NCBI GenBank assembly: GCA_964615145.1
Contig: CAZTOP010000018.1
Coordinates: 1 to 51,468, forward strand
Direction of reading: 5' to 3'
Length of the DNA stretch: 51,468 bases
From: CAIVPM01 sp964615145
Lineage (GTDB): Bacteria; Bacteroidota; Bacteroidia; Chitinophagales; Chitinophagaceae
Shown: in pieces, positions 42,293 to 50,529 of the stretch
Layout: each line of letters starts with the position of its first letter
Numbering within the stretch: position 1 is the stretch's first letter
Notes under the pieces: model-generated
Seen by the model: only the letters and a program-made list of their open reading frames with translations
Told to the model about the DNA's origin: nothing
Database searches by the model: none
Program-made: the position numbers and the translations under genes

Positions 42293-43981
42293 TTATCTTG
42301 AGTTGGCGTCGTTCATTCTGATTTTCCTGCCTCTATAGTTTTTACCATCAATAGCACTAATCATTTGCGAAGCAAACTTTTTATCAATCTCAATCCAGCT
42401 GTTCATTTCTTTCATATCTATTTTGCCTAAAACTTCCTTCTTTAAGTCGCTCATATCAAGAACAAATTGCAGGAAACTGGCTTTATAAAAACCATCTTTA
42501 GTACCAAGATTTACAAAAAGTCTGGTTGAGTTTCCATTGTTACTAGAAGATCTTTGCAAAGGTTCTCTTCCTTCTCTTCCAAAACGGCTGTTTCTATCAT
42601 TTCCCATATCTCGTTTGTTTCCATCTCTGCCGTCTCTACTATCTCTTCTTTGTTCTCTCAAATTTAAGTCTTCGCTATTTTCATAATATCTCAAAAATCT
42701 ATCAAACTCAGTTGCTGCTAAACGCATTAAAATTTCTTCTTTAGTTACGTTCGCAAATTTCTCTTCCATCATTGGTAAATAAGTTTGATAATCGCCGTGG
42801 CTAATATCAACTTTCAGTAATTTATCCATAAAGTAGTAGAACTGCTTTCTACAAACATCTTTACCAGTAGGAATTTCAAGTTTGTGTATCGGACTTTGTA
42901 TAAGTCTTTCAATACTTCTAAGTTTAAATGTCTCTCTAGCGTGCACAATGCTCATACAAATTCCTAAACTACCAGCACGACCAGTTCTTCCACTTCTATG
43001 TGTATAAACTTCAGTATCATCTGGCAATTCATAGTTGATTACGTGAGTAATTTCTTTTACATCAATTCCTCTTGCAGCGACATCTGTAGCAATTAATAAC
43101 TGAAGAGATTTGTCTCTAAAAGCATTCATCACTTTATCTCTTTGGGGTTGAGATAAATCACCATGTAAAGCATCAATATCATAACCTTCTCGAGTAAGTT
43201 TAGATGCTATATCTTGAGCATCTAACTTAGTTCTGGTAAAGATTATACCATACATGCCTGGGTTAAAATCAATTAATCGTTTTAAAGTTTCATATCTGTG
43301 TTGAGCAGATGTAACAAAATACTGATGGTCGATGTTTTTGTTAGCAGTATTCATTTTACCCACAGTAATTTCTACAGGCGTATTCATATACTTTTTGCTA
43401 ACTTTTCTAATTTCAGGTGGCATTGTAGCACTAAACAACCAGGTACTTTCTTTTTTGGGGGTATTTTGAAGAATAAATTCAATATCTTCCTGAAATCCCA
43501 TATTCAACATCTCATCGGCTTCGTCTAAAACTACATATTTTATTTCTTCTAAATTAATAGCCTTTCTTTCGATCAAATCAATCAATCTTCCGGGTGTTGC
43601 TACAACAATTTGAACGCCTCTTTTAATGTCTCTTATTTGCATACCAATACTGGTACCACCATAAACAGCTACTACGTTCATGCCTGGCATAAACTTTTTG
43701 AACAGTTCTATTTCTGTTACTATCTGCATACACAACTCTCTGGTTGGGCAAATAACTAATGCTTGTGCGTTTCTTTGTTTTTCATCTACCAGTTGTAAAA
43801 GTGGCAAGCCAAAAGCTGCTGTTTTTCCTGTTCCTGTTTGTGCTAATCCAATCATATCTGTAGTTCCACTCAACAAAACTGGAATAGATTTTTCCTGAAT
43901 AGCTGTTGGGTTCACAAACCCCAACGCGTCGGTAGCTTTAACTAATTTTTCGTCTAAGCCTAACTCACTAAATGTTATCAT
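42293..43981 (-). CDS. DEAD-box ATP-dependent RNA helicase
   Basis: The RNA helicase has about 562 residues. The start MITFSELGLDEKLVKATDALGF at 43981 is preferred to one eight codons upstream. It has the Q motif (FVNPTAIQEKSIPVLLSG), AQTGTGKTAAFGLPL (Walker A), PTRELCMQ and TPGRLIDL. VLDEADEMLNMGF, SATMPPEI and HRSGRTGRAG follow. After the core comes an Arg/Asp/Gly-rich linker (RRDSRDGRDGNKRDMGNDR) and a C-terminal DbpA/CsdA-like RNA-binding domain (TRLFVNLGTKDGFYKASFL, ending in RGRKIRMNDANSR). It probably acts in ribosome assembly or cold-shock RNA remodelling. It lies 38 bp upstream of the aroF gene. Confidence 0.95.
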   Translation of the reverse strand: MITFSELGLDEKLVKATDALGFVNPTAIQEKSIPVLLSGTTDMIGLAQTGTGKTAAFGLPLLQLVDEKQRNAQALVICPTRELCMQIVTEIELFKKFMPGMNVVAVYGGTSIGMQIRDIKRGVQIVVATPGRLIDLIERKAINLEEIKYVVLDEADEMLNMGFQEDIEFILQNTPKKESTWLFSATMPPEIRKVSKKYMNTPVEITVGKMNTANKNIDHQYFVTSAQHRYETLKRLIDFNPGMYGIIFTRTKLDAQDIASKLTREGYDIDALHGDLSQPQRDKVMNAFRDKSLQLLIATDVAARGIDVKEITHVINYELPDDTEVYTHRSGRTGRAGSLGICMSIVHARETFKLRSIERLIQSPIHKLEIPTGKDVCRKQFYYFMDKLLKVDISHGDYQTYLPMMEEKFANVTKEEILMRLAATEFDRFLRYYENSEDLNLREQRRDSRDGRDGNKRDMGNDRNSRFGREGREPLQRSSSNNGNSTRLFVNLGTKDGFYKASFLQFVLDMSDLKKEVLGKIDMKEMNSWIEIDKKFASQMISAIDGKNYRGRKIRMNDANSR

Positions 43982-44002
43982 TACTTTTATTAAAATTTGC
44001 TG

Positions 44003-44010
44003 CAAAGATA
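44003..44010 (-). promoter_or_regulatory. -7 promoter element for the DEAD-box helicase gene
   Basis: The minus strand reads TATCTTTG, a perfect TAnnTTTG match 21 bases before the chosen ATG at 43981. It supports that start, because the longer frame would begin almost inside the element. No clear -33 box. Confidence 0.45.
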
Positions 44011-44075
44011 ACAGTTTGTAGCTGGAGTGAAGCTTTAAATGAAATTTATGATTTTTAAATCAATTTATTATGGTA

Positions 44076-44459
44076 TTACTGATCAGGCTTTATGGGTTTA
44101 GGATATAGTATCAAAATAATATAAACGCTATAACTTCCAATAGTATCTGCAAAAATATCCCAGATATCAAAAGAACGATTAGGTATAAAGTATCTTTGAA
44201 CAAACTCCATCAATATACCATAAATAGTTGCTAATAATGCAATTAAAAAAAAATATTTATTTGAATTTTTAACTATGTATAAGTACCTGCAATAAAGAGA
44301 TGAAAGCAATAAAAATATGCCAAAGTGAACTATCTTATCGACTTGATAAAGGTGAAACCAACTTATAGTAGGCAATTTTTTCCCAGGAATACATAACAAT
44401 ACAGTTGTTATTAATAACCACAAGTTTGCAAAAATAAGCGAAGTCTGTTTGTGTTTCAT
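44076..44459 (-). CDS. VanZ-like membrane protein
   Basis: The product has about 127 residues and resembles VanZ-like proteins. It has four likely membrane helices, including SLIFANLWLLITTVLLCIPG, IVHFGIFLLLSSLYCRYLY, FFLIALLATIYGILMEFVQRYF and FADTIGSYSVYIILIL. The VanZ-like blocks KIVHFGIF and FDIWDIFADTIGS are present. Function beyond the first described teicoplanin resistance role is unclear. The start is the ATG at 44459 (MKHKQT), since the longer frame from 44492 begins inside a terminator hairpin. Confidence 0.85.
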   Translation of the reverse strand: MKHKQTSLIFANLWLLITTVLLCIPGKKLPTISWFHLYQVDKIVHFGIFLLLSSLYCRYLYIVKNSNKYFFLIALLATIYGILMEFVQRYFIPNRSFDIWDIFADTIGSYSVYIILILYPKPIKPDQ

Positions 44460-44472
44460 TGTAAAAAAATAA

Positions 44473-44500
44473 AAAGGAGGGTGTGGAAACATCCTCCTTT
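44473..44500 (-). terminator. Intrinsic terminator of the coiled-coil protein gene
   Basis: A 12-bp stem (44473-44484 with 44489-44500, one G-T pair) has a four-base loop. On the minus strand it is followed by a T-rich tract leading up to the VanZ ATG at 44459. It ends transcription from the 45251-44598 gene and shows that the ORF start at 44492 is not used. Confidence 0.88.
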
Positions 44501-44597
44501 CATCTGAAAAAACCCGCTATTTGATTAGCAATTTAACCTCTTACTTAAGTAAACGTAAAATTGAAAGAAAGGGTTGCCTCTGTTTAAAAAATATTTT

Positions 44598-45251
44598 TTA
44601 GTTTGATGGATTATTTACTTTGCGTTTTGATTTTAAATTTTCCAGTATTTGCTTTTGTCTTTCATTTTCAGCTTTTTGATTTACTTGTTCTGAATTATTT
44701 TGAGCAATTTCATCTTCTATTTTTTTCTTCTTTTTTTGTAAAGAATTACTATCATCAACTAAATTCTCCATTTTTTTTTCATTTTTCTTTATCACATCTT
44801 CCTGAGCATTTATTTGCAATTCCAAATCATAAGCTGCTGCAACTTCTCTTAAACTGTTTATATAAGCCTTGGTTTGATTAATTAAGTCTGCATCTGCTGT
44901 GTCACTAGCAAAACTATCAAAGCCTTTCCCTATTAAAAAAGTTACCAGCGAAACATCTTTTTCTTGTCTACTTTTTCTATCAACAAAAACATATATATCG
45001 TGTGGAATGTTGTCAAGTTCTTTTAACACAACACCACTATAAACTACAAAGTCTTTTACTTTTCTACCTTTATATCCAAGTTTTTCAAAGTTTTTATCGA
45101 TAGACTCTCTAACGGTGCTTTCAACAAATGGAATTTCTCCAATTACACCTGGCACATCTTTTTTATTAAACTGTGCTACTGTATATCTGCTTTGTCCTAT
45201 TGATGCAATGGAATATAAAACTGAAAGTGCTATTAATAATCTATTTTTCAT
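44598..45251 (-). CDS. Hypothetical secreted coiled-coil protein
   Basis: The 217-residue protein has a signal peptide (MKNRLLIALSVLYSIASIGQS). A middle domain of unknown type includes VPGVIGEIPFVESTVRESIDKNF and DFVVYSGVVLKELDNIPHDIYVFVDRKSR. From about residue 145 it is a charged coiled coil (DLELQINAQEDVIKKNEKKMEN and KKKKKKIEDEIAQNN). The coil suggests a periplasmic or surface-associated oligomer. No family is recognised. Its terminator separates it from the VanZ-like gene. Confidence 0.7.
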   Translation of the reverse strand: MKNRLLIALSVLYSIASIGQSRYTVAQFNKKDVPGVIGEIPFVESTVRESIDKNFEKLGYKGRKVKDFVVYSGVVLKELDNIPHDIYVFVDRKSRQEKDVSLVTFLIGKGFDSFASDTADADLINQTKAYINSLREVAAAYDLELQINAQEDVIKKNEKKMENLVDDSNSLQKKKKKIEDEIAQNNSEQVNQKAENERQKQILENLKSKRKVNNPSN

Positions 45252-45343
45252 AATTTAATTTTTTGTTGATGAATCTGATTATTAAACGGATTTATGAGGC
45301 TTTTATTTTCTTTAAATGTGCTTAATATTGCCCAATTAAAATA

Positions 45344-46396
45344 ATGCAAGAAAAATTATTATCATATTTACGATGCCCTGTAACAAAGCAAATTTTAACG
45401 TTACAAATTATTAGTACAACACATAAAACATACAATGAAACCACCACTTCAATTGTAGAAAATGGAGTTTTGTTGGGAGATGATTTTTGTTATCCAATTA
45501 TCAAAGGTATTCCAAGGTTAATAGTGGAAGCTGTTGTAGATTATGATACTTTTTTAAATAAAAATGTTGCAGATTTTGCAAACAGAAAGCAAAGAATTTT
45601 TGAAAAATACGGAGCATTACTAAAATTTGTAATTCAAAAAAATCAACATACAAAAAAAAGCTTTGAACAAGAGTGGCGTTTATTTAATTACGAAAAAGAT
45701 ACAACTTGGAATGCCAGCCCTACTGAACTTTTGAATAGATTTTTGAAAGAAACCGACGAAACCATCGACTCAATAAAAGGGAAATTAATTTTGGATGCAG
45801 GCTGTGGCAATGGTCAATTAAATAATTTAATTGCTAATGCAGGAGCAATAGTTTTAGGATTCGATTTTAGCTTAAGTATTGAAAAAGCTTTTGAAAAAAA
45901 TACGCATTCTAATGCTTGGTTTATACAAGCAGATGTTCAATTTCCACCTTTACAACTCAATACATTTGATATTGTACACTGCAGTGGTGTATTAATACAT
46001 ACTAATAATACCGAATTAAGCTTTTCTTGTTTAACACCCCTTGTAAAAAAGCAAGGGAAATTAAGTGTTTGGCTCTATCATCCAAGAAAAGATTATATAC
46101 ACAACTGCTTTAATTTTTTAAGAAAATACAGTAGCCAACTACCTTTAAAATTGCAGTACTATTTATACTTAATCTTCTTATTCCCTGTTTCATTTATTAT
46201 TAAAAAAATTAAAGGTAATAGGCAAAATGCCAGAGAAATGATGATTGATATTTTAGATTGGATGACGCCTGAGTTTAGATGGGAACACAGTCACTTTGAA
46301 GCTGAGACTTGGTTTATAAAAAGAAATTTTAATCAAATAAAAGTAACTACGAATGAGGTTTTTGGATTTAATATAATTGGGAGAAAATCAGAATAA
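45344..46396 (+). CDS. SAM-dependent methyltransferase with Trm112-like N-terminus
   Basis: The 350-residue product has an N-terminal part of about 65 residues resembling Trm112-like domains (LLSYLRCPVTKQILTL, then ENGVLLGDDFCYPIIKGIPRLI), although only one clear cysteine is seen near the start. The class I methyltransferase domain follows, with motif I LDAGCGNGQLNNLIA near residue 150, LGFDFS and FDIVHCSGVLIHT. Methyl acceptor unknown. It is a single-gene unit; TAATATTG, one mismatch from the -7 consensus, lies 13 bases upstream of the ATG. A hairpin straddles its stop codon. Confidence 0.85.
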   Translation: MQEKLLSYLRCPVTKQILTLQIISTTHKTYNETTTSIVENGVLLGDDFCYPIIKGIPRLIVEAVVDYDTFLNKNVADFANRKQRIFEKYGALLKFVIQKNQHTKKSFEQEWRLFNYEKDTTWNASPTELLNRFLKETDETIDSIKGKLILDAGCGNGQLNNLIANAGAIVLGFDFSLSIEKAFEKNTHSNAWFIQADVQFPPLQLNTFDIVHCSGVLIHTNNTELSFSCLTPLVKKQGKLSVWLYHPRKDYIHNCFNFLRKYSSQLPLKLQYYLYLIFLFPVSFIIKKIKGNRQNAREMMIDILDWMTPEFRWEHSHFEAETWFIKRNFNQIKVTTNEVFGFNIIGRKSE

Positions 46397-46425
46397 ATAA
46401 TCTCCCAATTACTAAAATTTTTTAT
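46375..46425. terminator. Hairpin between the methyltransferase gene and leuS
   Basis: A perfect 10-bp stem (AATTGGGAGA at 46375-46384 with TCTCCCAATT at 46401-46410) has a 16-base loop. A T-run follows at about 46419. The left arm lies inside the last codons of the methyltransferase gene. It can terminate both convergent genes, with modest strength because the loop is long. Confidence 0.65.
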
Positions 46426-49301
46426 ATCACCACATTAATCATTTTACCTTTAACAAAAATGATTTTTTTAGGTTCTTTCCCTTCTAACCATTTTTGAACA
46501 ATATCGTTGGCTAAAACTTCTTTTTCAATATCTACTTGTGCCGCATCTAAGGCAAAAGTTAAAGTGGTTCTCATTTTACCATTGATGCTAACAGGATATT
46601 CCTTACTGCTTTCAATCAAAAGTTGTGGATTAAAAACAGGATAGCTTGCATCTAAAACGCTTCCTTCATTACCCAAAGCATTCCATAATTCTTCTGCAAT
46701 ATGTGGGGCGTAAGGTGTAAGCAAAATCAATACTTGCTCAAGGATTTGTTTTTTGTTGCACTTTAAATCTGCCAGTTCATTTACACAAACCATAAAGGCA
46801 CTTACCGCTGTGTTGTAGCTAAAACGTTCTGTATCTTCATCAATCTTTTTGATGGTTCTGTGCAGCACTTTTAATTCATCTGCTGTGGGTGTATCGTTTG
46901 TCCAAACCTTGCCTTTTATTTCATCAAAAAATAAACGCCACAGTTTTTTAATAAAACGATGCACACCTTCTATGCCTTTTGTATCCCAGGGTTTGCTTTG
47001 CTCTACAGGACCTAAAAACATTTCATACATACGGAAAGTATCTGCACCATATTTATCACAAAGTTCATTTGGGTTTACAGTATTGTATTTTGATTTGGAC
47101 ATCTTTTCTGTCTCAACACCACAGATGTATTTGCCATCTTCTAAAATAAATTCTGCATTTGCATATTCCCCATTCTTCCATTTTTTAAATGCTTCAATAT
47201 CTAATTCAATTCCATCAACGATGTTTACATCAACGTGAAGTTTGTCATAATTTTCTTCATATTTATCTTTAGTCAAGGCATAATCAATATTATTACCAAT
47301 GATAATTTTTTTTATTATATCCTCCTCATTCTCTAACTGTTCATAATCACTTTTCAATACATTTTCTTTAAACCATTTTATATGAAATCTTTCAAGTTCT
47401 GAGAAAGAGACTAATAGGTTTTTTTGATTTTTATACCTATATACAAACCTACTACTACCTTGTATCATTCCCTGATTCAACAGCTTCTTAAATGGTTCAT
47501 CAAAACTAATATAACCCAAGTCAAACAAGACTTTCGTCCACATACGGCTGTACAATAAATGTCCAACAGCGTGTTCGGTTCCACCAATATATAAGTCAAC
47601 ACTATTCCAATAATCGCTTGCCTGTTTGCTTACAAATTCTTTGTCGTTATTGGGATCCATATAACGTAAAAAATACCAGCTACTGCCAGCATAGCCAGGC
47701 ATTGTGCTGGTTTCTCTTCTGCCTTCAGGCGTATTCAGCCATTCAGTAATGTTTGCCAATGGTCCTTCACCATCAGGGCCTGGGCCATATTTTTCAACGT
47801 GTGGCAATTCCAATGGCAAATCATTTTCGGTTAATGGAGTGGGCACACCTTCTTTCCAAACTATAGGAAAAGGTTCTCCCCAATAACGTTGCCTGCTAAA
47901 GCCTGCATCACGCATTCTGTAATTTACTTTTCTTTTGCCAATACCCATTTCTTCAATCTTATCATTGGCAACTTTCATAGCATCACGCATTACCAAACCA
48001 TTCAAGAAATCGCTGTTTTGCAACACTGCATCTTTTGTAGGATTGGCTTCGGTTCCATTAAAATGTTCGCCAATAATATTGGTAACAGGAATGTTGAAAT
48101 GCTGGGCAAATTTAAAATCACGCTCATCGCCACAAGGCACAGCCATTATAGCTCCTGTGCCATAGCCAGCCAACACATACTCTGCAATGTAAATAGGAAT
48201 TTCTTTGCCATTAAAAGGATTGATAGCATAAGCACCAGTAAAGCAACCAGTCACTTGTTTTACTTCAGCCTGGCGTTCTCTATCACTCCTACTTTTTACA
48301 TAATTGATATACTCTTCAACAGCTTGTTTTTGTTCATCAGAAACAACATCAATAATCCAGTCAAGTTCAGGAGCAACTACCATAAAATCTACTCCAAAAA
48401 TCGTGTCTGGTCTTGTTGTGTAAACAGTTAACTCCTCAACTTTAGACTTTAAACTTTTAACTTTAAACTTCAATTCTGCTCCCTCACTTCTGCCAATCCA
48501 ATTCCTTTGCATTTCCTTCATACTATCGCTAAAATCCACTGTTTCTAGGCCTTGTAGCAAACGTTCAGCATAAGAAGTGATACGCAAATACCATTGCCTC
48601 ATTTTCTTTTTCTCCACAGGATGACCACCACGTTCACTTACACCATTCACTACTTCATCATTTGCTAATACAGTTCCCAAAGCTTCGCACCAATTCACTT
48701 CTCCATATTTGCTAAAAGCCAACCTGCGTTGCATTAGCCATTCTTCTTTTTCAGCAACAGAAAAATTATTCCATTGCTCTGCAGTAAAATGTTTACAGCC
48801 TTGCTTTTCATACTTAGCAATCAAATCAGCAATAGGTCTAGCTTTTTGTTGAGTATTGCAGAAATAGCTATTGTATAATTCTAAGAAAATCTTTTGTGTC
48901 CATTTATAATAATTGGGGTCGCTGGTTTGCACTTCTCTATCCCAATCGTAGCAAAAACCAATTTTATCTAACTGGCTTTTAAATGTTGCAATATTCTTTT
49001 TGGTGGTTTCAGCAGGGTGCTGACCAGTTTCAATTGCATATTGTTCTGCGGGTAAACCAAAGCTATCAAAACCCATAGGATGCAACACATTAAAGCCTTT
49101 CAGACGTTTGTATCTGCTGTAAATATCACTTGCTATATAACCCAAAGGATGCCCAACGTGCAAACCTGCACCACTTGGGTAAGGAAACATATCCAATACA
49201 TAATACTTGGGTTTATCACTTGTGTTTGAAACTTTGTAAGCTTTAGTTTCTTTCCAATGTTGTTGCCACTTTTGTTCGATTGCTCTAAAATTATATTCCA
49301 T
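46422..49301 (-). CDS. leuS: Leucyl-tRNA synthetase
   Basis: LeuS charges tRNA-Leu with leucine. The 959-residue product has MFPYPSGAGLHVGHPLGYIASDIYSR (HIGH motif), TTRPDTIFGVDFMVVAPE (editing domain), the RYWGEPFPIVW block, MPGYAGSSWYFLRYMDP and EKMSKSKYNTVNP (KMSKS). E. coli LeuS has 860 residues. Bacteroidota enzymes are longer, and an extra stretch here before KMSKS (about 47240-47430, including FHIKWFKENVLKSDYEQLEN) looks longer still. Residues about 278-289 (FKVKSLKSKVEE) come from a 7-nt DNA repeat just before the editing domain. All catalytic motifs are intact. Confidence 0.97.
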   Translation of the reverse strand: MEYNFRAIEQKWQQHWKETKAYKVSNTSDKPKYYVLDMFPYPSGAGLHVGHPLGYIASDIYSRYKRLKGFNVLHPMGFDSFGLPAEQYAIETGQHPAETTKKNIATFKSQLDKIGFCYDWDREVQTSDPNYYKWTQKIFLELYNSYFCNTQQKARPIADLIAKYEKQGCKHFTAEQWNNFSVAEKEEWLMQRRLAFSKYGEVNWCEALGTVLANDEVVNGVSERGGHPVEKKKMRQWYLRITSYAERLLQGLETVDFSDSMKEMQRNWIGRSEGAELKFKVKSLKSKVEELTVYTTRPDTIFGVDFMVVAPELDWIIDVVSDEQKQAVEEYINYVKSRSDRERQAEVKQVTGCFTGAYAINPFNGKEIPIYIAEYVLAGYGTGAIMAVPCGDERDFKFAQHFNIPVTNIIGEHFNGTEANPTKDAVLQNSDFLNGLVMRDAMKVANDKIEEMGIGKRKVNYRMRDAGFSRQRYWGEPFPIVWKEGVPTPLTENDLPLELPHVEKYGPGPDGEGPLANITEWLNTPEGRRETSTMPGYAGSSWYFLRYMDPNNDKEFVSKQASDYWNSVDLYIGGTEHAVGHLLYSRMWTKVLFDLGYISFDEPFKKLLNQGMIQGSSRFVYRYKNQKNLLVSFSELERFHIKWFKENVLKSDYEQLENEEDIIKKIIIGNNIDYALTKDKYEENYDKLHVDVNIVDGIELDIEAFKKWKNGEYANAEFILEDGKYICGVETEKMSKSKYNTVNPNELCDKYGADTFRMYEMFLGPVEQSKPWDTKGIEGVHRFIKKLWRLFFDEIKGKVWTNDTPTADELKVLHRTIKKIDEDTERFSYNTAVSAFMVCVNELADLKCNKKQILEQVLILLTPYAPHIAEELWNALGNEGSVLDASYPVFNPQLLIESSKEYPVSINGKMRTTLTFALDAAQVDIEKEVLANDIVQKWLEGKEPKKIIFVKGKMINVVI
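48436..48470 (-). repeat. 7-nt-period tandem repeat inside leuS
   Basis: On the plus strand five heptamers follow one another: TCAACTT, TAGACTT, TAAACTT, TTAACTT, TAAACTT. All share ACTT at the end and differ only in the first three bases. The coding strand reads them as part of KFKVKSLKSKVEE without a stop. A uniform AAGTTTA array would contain TAA, so the variation keeps the frame open. Confidence 0.88.
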
Positions 49302-49388
49302 TGTTCCTGATTACATTTTACTGATTTAATATGCAGATTTTACAATATTTGATAGTCTTTTATTTGCCGAGTATTGAATTTAAAGTAA

Positions 49389-49409
49389 AAGTGTGCGACG
49401 CAACTACAG
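49389..49409 (+). repeat. Dispersed 21-bp repeat, copy 2
   Basis: AAGTGTGCGACGC, then AA, then CTACAG: 19 of 21 positions match the minus strand of 19863-19883. It lies in the 271-bp divergent region between leuS and ftsX. Beyond a -7 element at 49537, I recognise nothing else in that region. Confidence 0.7.
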
Positions 49410-49536
49410 ATTAATAGTAGCACAAATGCTTGTTTCAAAAAAAATTCTAACAAATATTTAAGAACTTAAATATTAACTTGCCATACTTTAACAGCTATTT
49501 TGAACGTTAAAGATGTGCAAATGTAAGCGTTTGCAG

Positions 49537-49544
49537 TACATTTG
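49537..49544 (+). promoter_or_regulatory. -7 promoter element for ftsX
   Basis: TACATTTG is a perfect TAnnTTTG match 28 bases before the ATG at 49573. No TTG lies at the expected spacing. Confidence 0.5.
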
Positions 49545-49572
49545 TTTTTTTGATAATATTTAAAATTAAGAT

Positions 49573-50448
49573 ATGTCAGTTGCAGGAAAAACAGGGTTAA
49601 AGAGAGGTCGCCCAAATTATATTTATAGCATTGTGGGAGTTTCGTTGGTGTTGTTAATGATGGGGATAATGGGTTGGTTATTTTTAAATGCCAGAGGTAT
49701 TGAAAAAGCGTTTAAAGAAGATGTACGAATTAGTTGCTATTTACGTAGTTTGAATAAGGATACTGTTGAACAAATTAAAAGATTTGTGGAGGAACAGCCT
49801 TTTGCGAAAAATGTTACTTACATAAATAAAGAAGCGGCTAAAGCTATTTGGAATAATGATAACAATGAGGATTGGGCTAAGATTTTAGAAGCAAATCCAC
49901 TGCCTGAAAGTATTGATTTTTATGCAAAAGCTGAATATGTAAATAAAGATAGTTTAGAAAAAATTACCAGCACTATTATTGGAGCTTTTGGTAATCAGGT
50001 TACCGAAGTTAATTACCCTCCTGTATTAGTTTCAAATATGGATAAAGTAGCTCGTAAATGGGGCATTGTATTTTTAGTTGTTGCAATTGTATTAAGCCTG
50101 ATTGTTATTTTTATTATTGATAATACCATTAGACTTGCTATGTTTAGTAACAGATTTTTAATTAAAACAATGCAAATGGTTGGTGCTACCAGAAGTTTTA
50201 TTGCAAAACCAATGAGTTTAACTGCGGTTTTGAATGGATTTATTAGCTCAGTAATTGCAATAGTATTATTGTTTGCTTTAGTTACTTGGGTTGAAAGTTT
50301 AATTCCAGAATTAAAGCAAATTCATAACTTGCAATTAAACATTATGATTGTTAGTGGTATGCTTGTTGTTGGTATTGGAATTTCATTGTTTAGTACCTAC
50401 AGAAGCGTGATCAAGTATTTAAAAATGAAATTGGATGATTTGTATTAA
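49573..50448 (+). CDS. ftsX: Cell division protein FtsX
   Basis: FtsX is the membrane subunit of the FtsEX complex, which couples cell division to peptidoglycan hydrolase activation. The 291-residue product has a first helix (YIYSIVGVSLVLLMMGIMGWLFL) and an extracytoplasmic domain of about 120 residues (DVRISCYLRSLNKDTVEQIKRF onward). Three further helices follow, with the permease block NRFLIKTMQMVGATRSFIAKPM between them. Four membrane helices is the FtsX topology. The ATPase ftsE is not adjacent, which is not unusual in Bacteroidota. Confidence 0.93.
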   Translation: MSVAGKTGLKRGRPNYIYSIVGVSLVLLMMGIMGWLFLNARGIEKAFKEDVRISCYLRSLNKDTVEQIKRFVEEQPFAKNVTYINKEAAKAIWNNDNNEDWAKILEANPLPESIDFYAKAEYVNKDSLEKITSTIIGAFGNQVTEVNYPPVLVSNMDKVARKWGIVFLVVAIVLSLIVIFIIDNTIRLAMFSNRFLIKTMQMVGATRSFIAKPMSLTAVLNGFISSVIAIVLLFALVTWVESLIPELKQIHNLQLNIMIVSGMLVVGIGISLFSTYRSVIKYLKMKLDDLY

Positions 50449-50470
50449 TCTTTTTTTATAAAGTGGGGAT

Positions 50471-50516
50471 ATAAAACAAGAGCCTCGTTTCATTTGAAAC
50501 GAGGCTCTTGTTTTAT
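50471..50516. terminator. Strong bidirectional terminator between ftsX and fusA
   Basis: A near-perfect palindrome pairs 50471-50492 with 50495-50516 (22 bp, core AAGAGCCTCGTTTC), with only a few bases at the centre. A-rich and T-rich ends on both flanks make it a terminator for both convergent genes. Confidence 0.93.
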
Positions 50517-50529
50517 AGAAAGATATTTT

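Noticed and set aside
44460..44492. Upstream start for the VanZ-like protein (MFPHPPFYFFT)
   Set aside because: These codons lie within a terminator hairpin and its T-tract.
47889..48431. Plus-strand open frame of 180 codons inside leuS
   Set aside because: It is antisense to leuS, which has full family motifs; no signal, domain or promoter supports it.
19863..49409. The 21-bp repeat pair as att sites flanking a mobile element
   Set aside because: Copies are inverted, 29 kb apart, and the DNA between is housekeeping genes without an integrase or tRNA.
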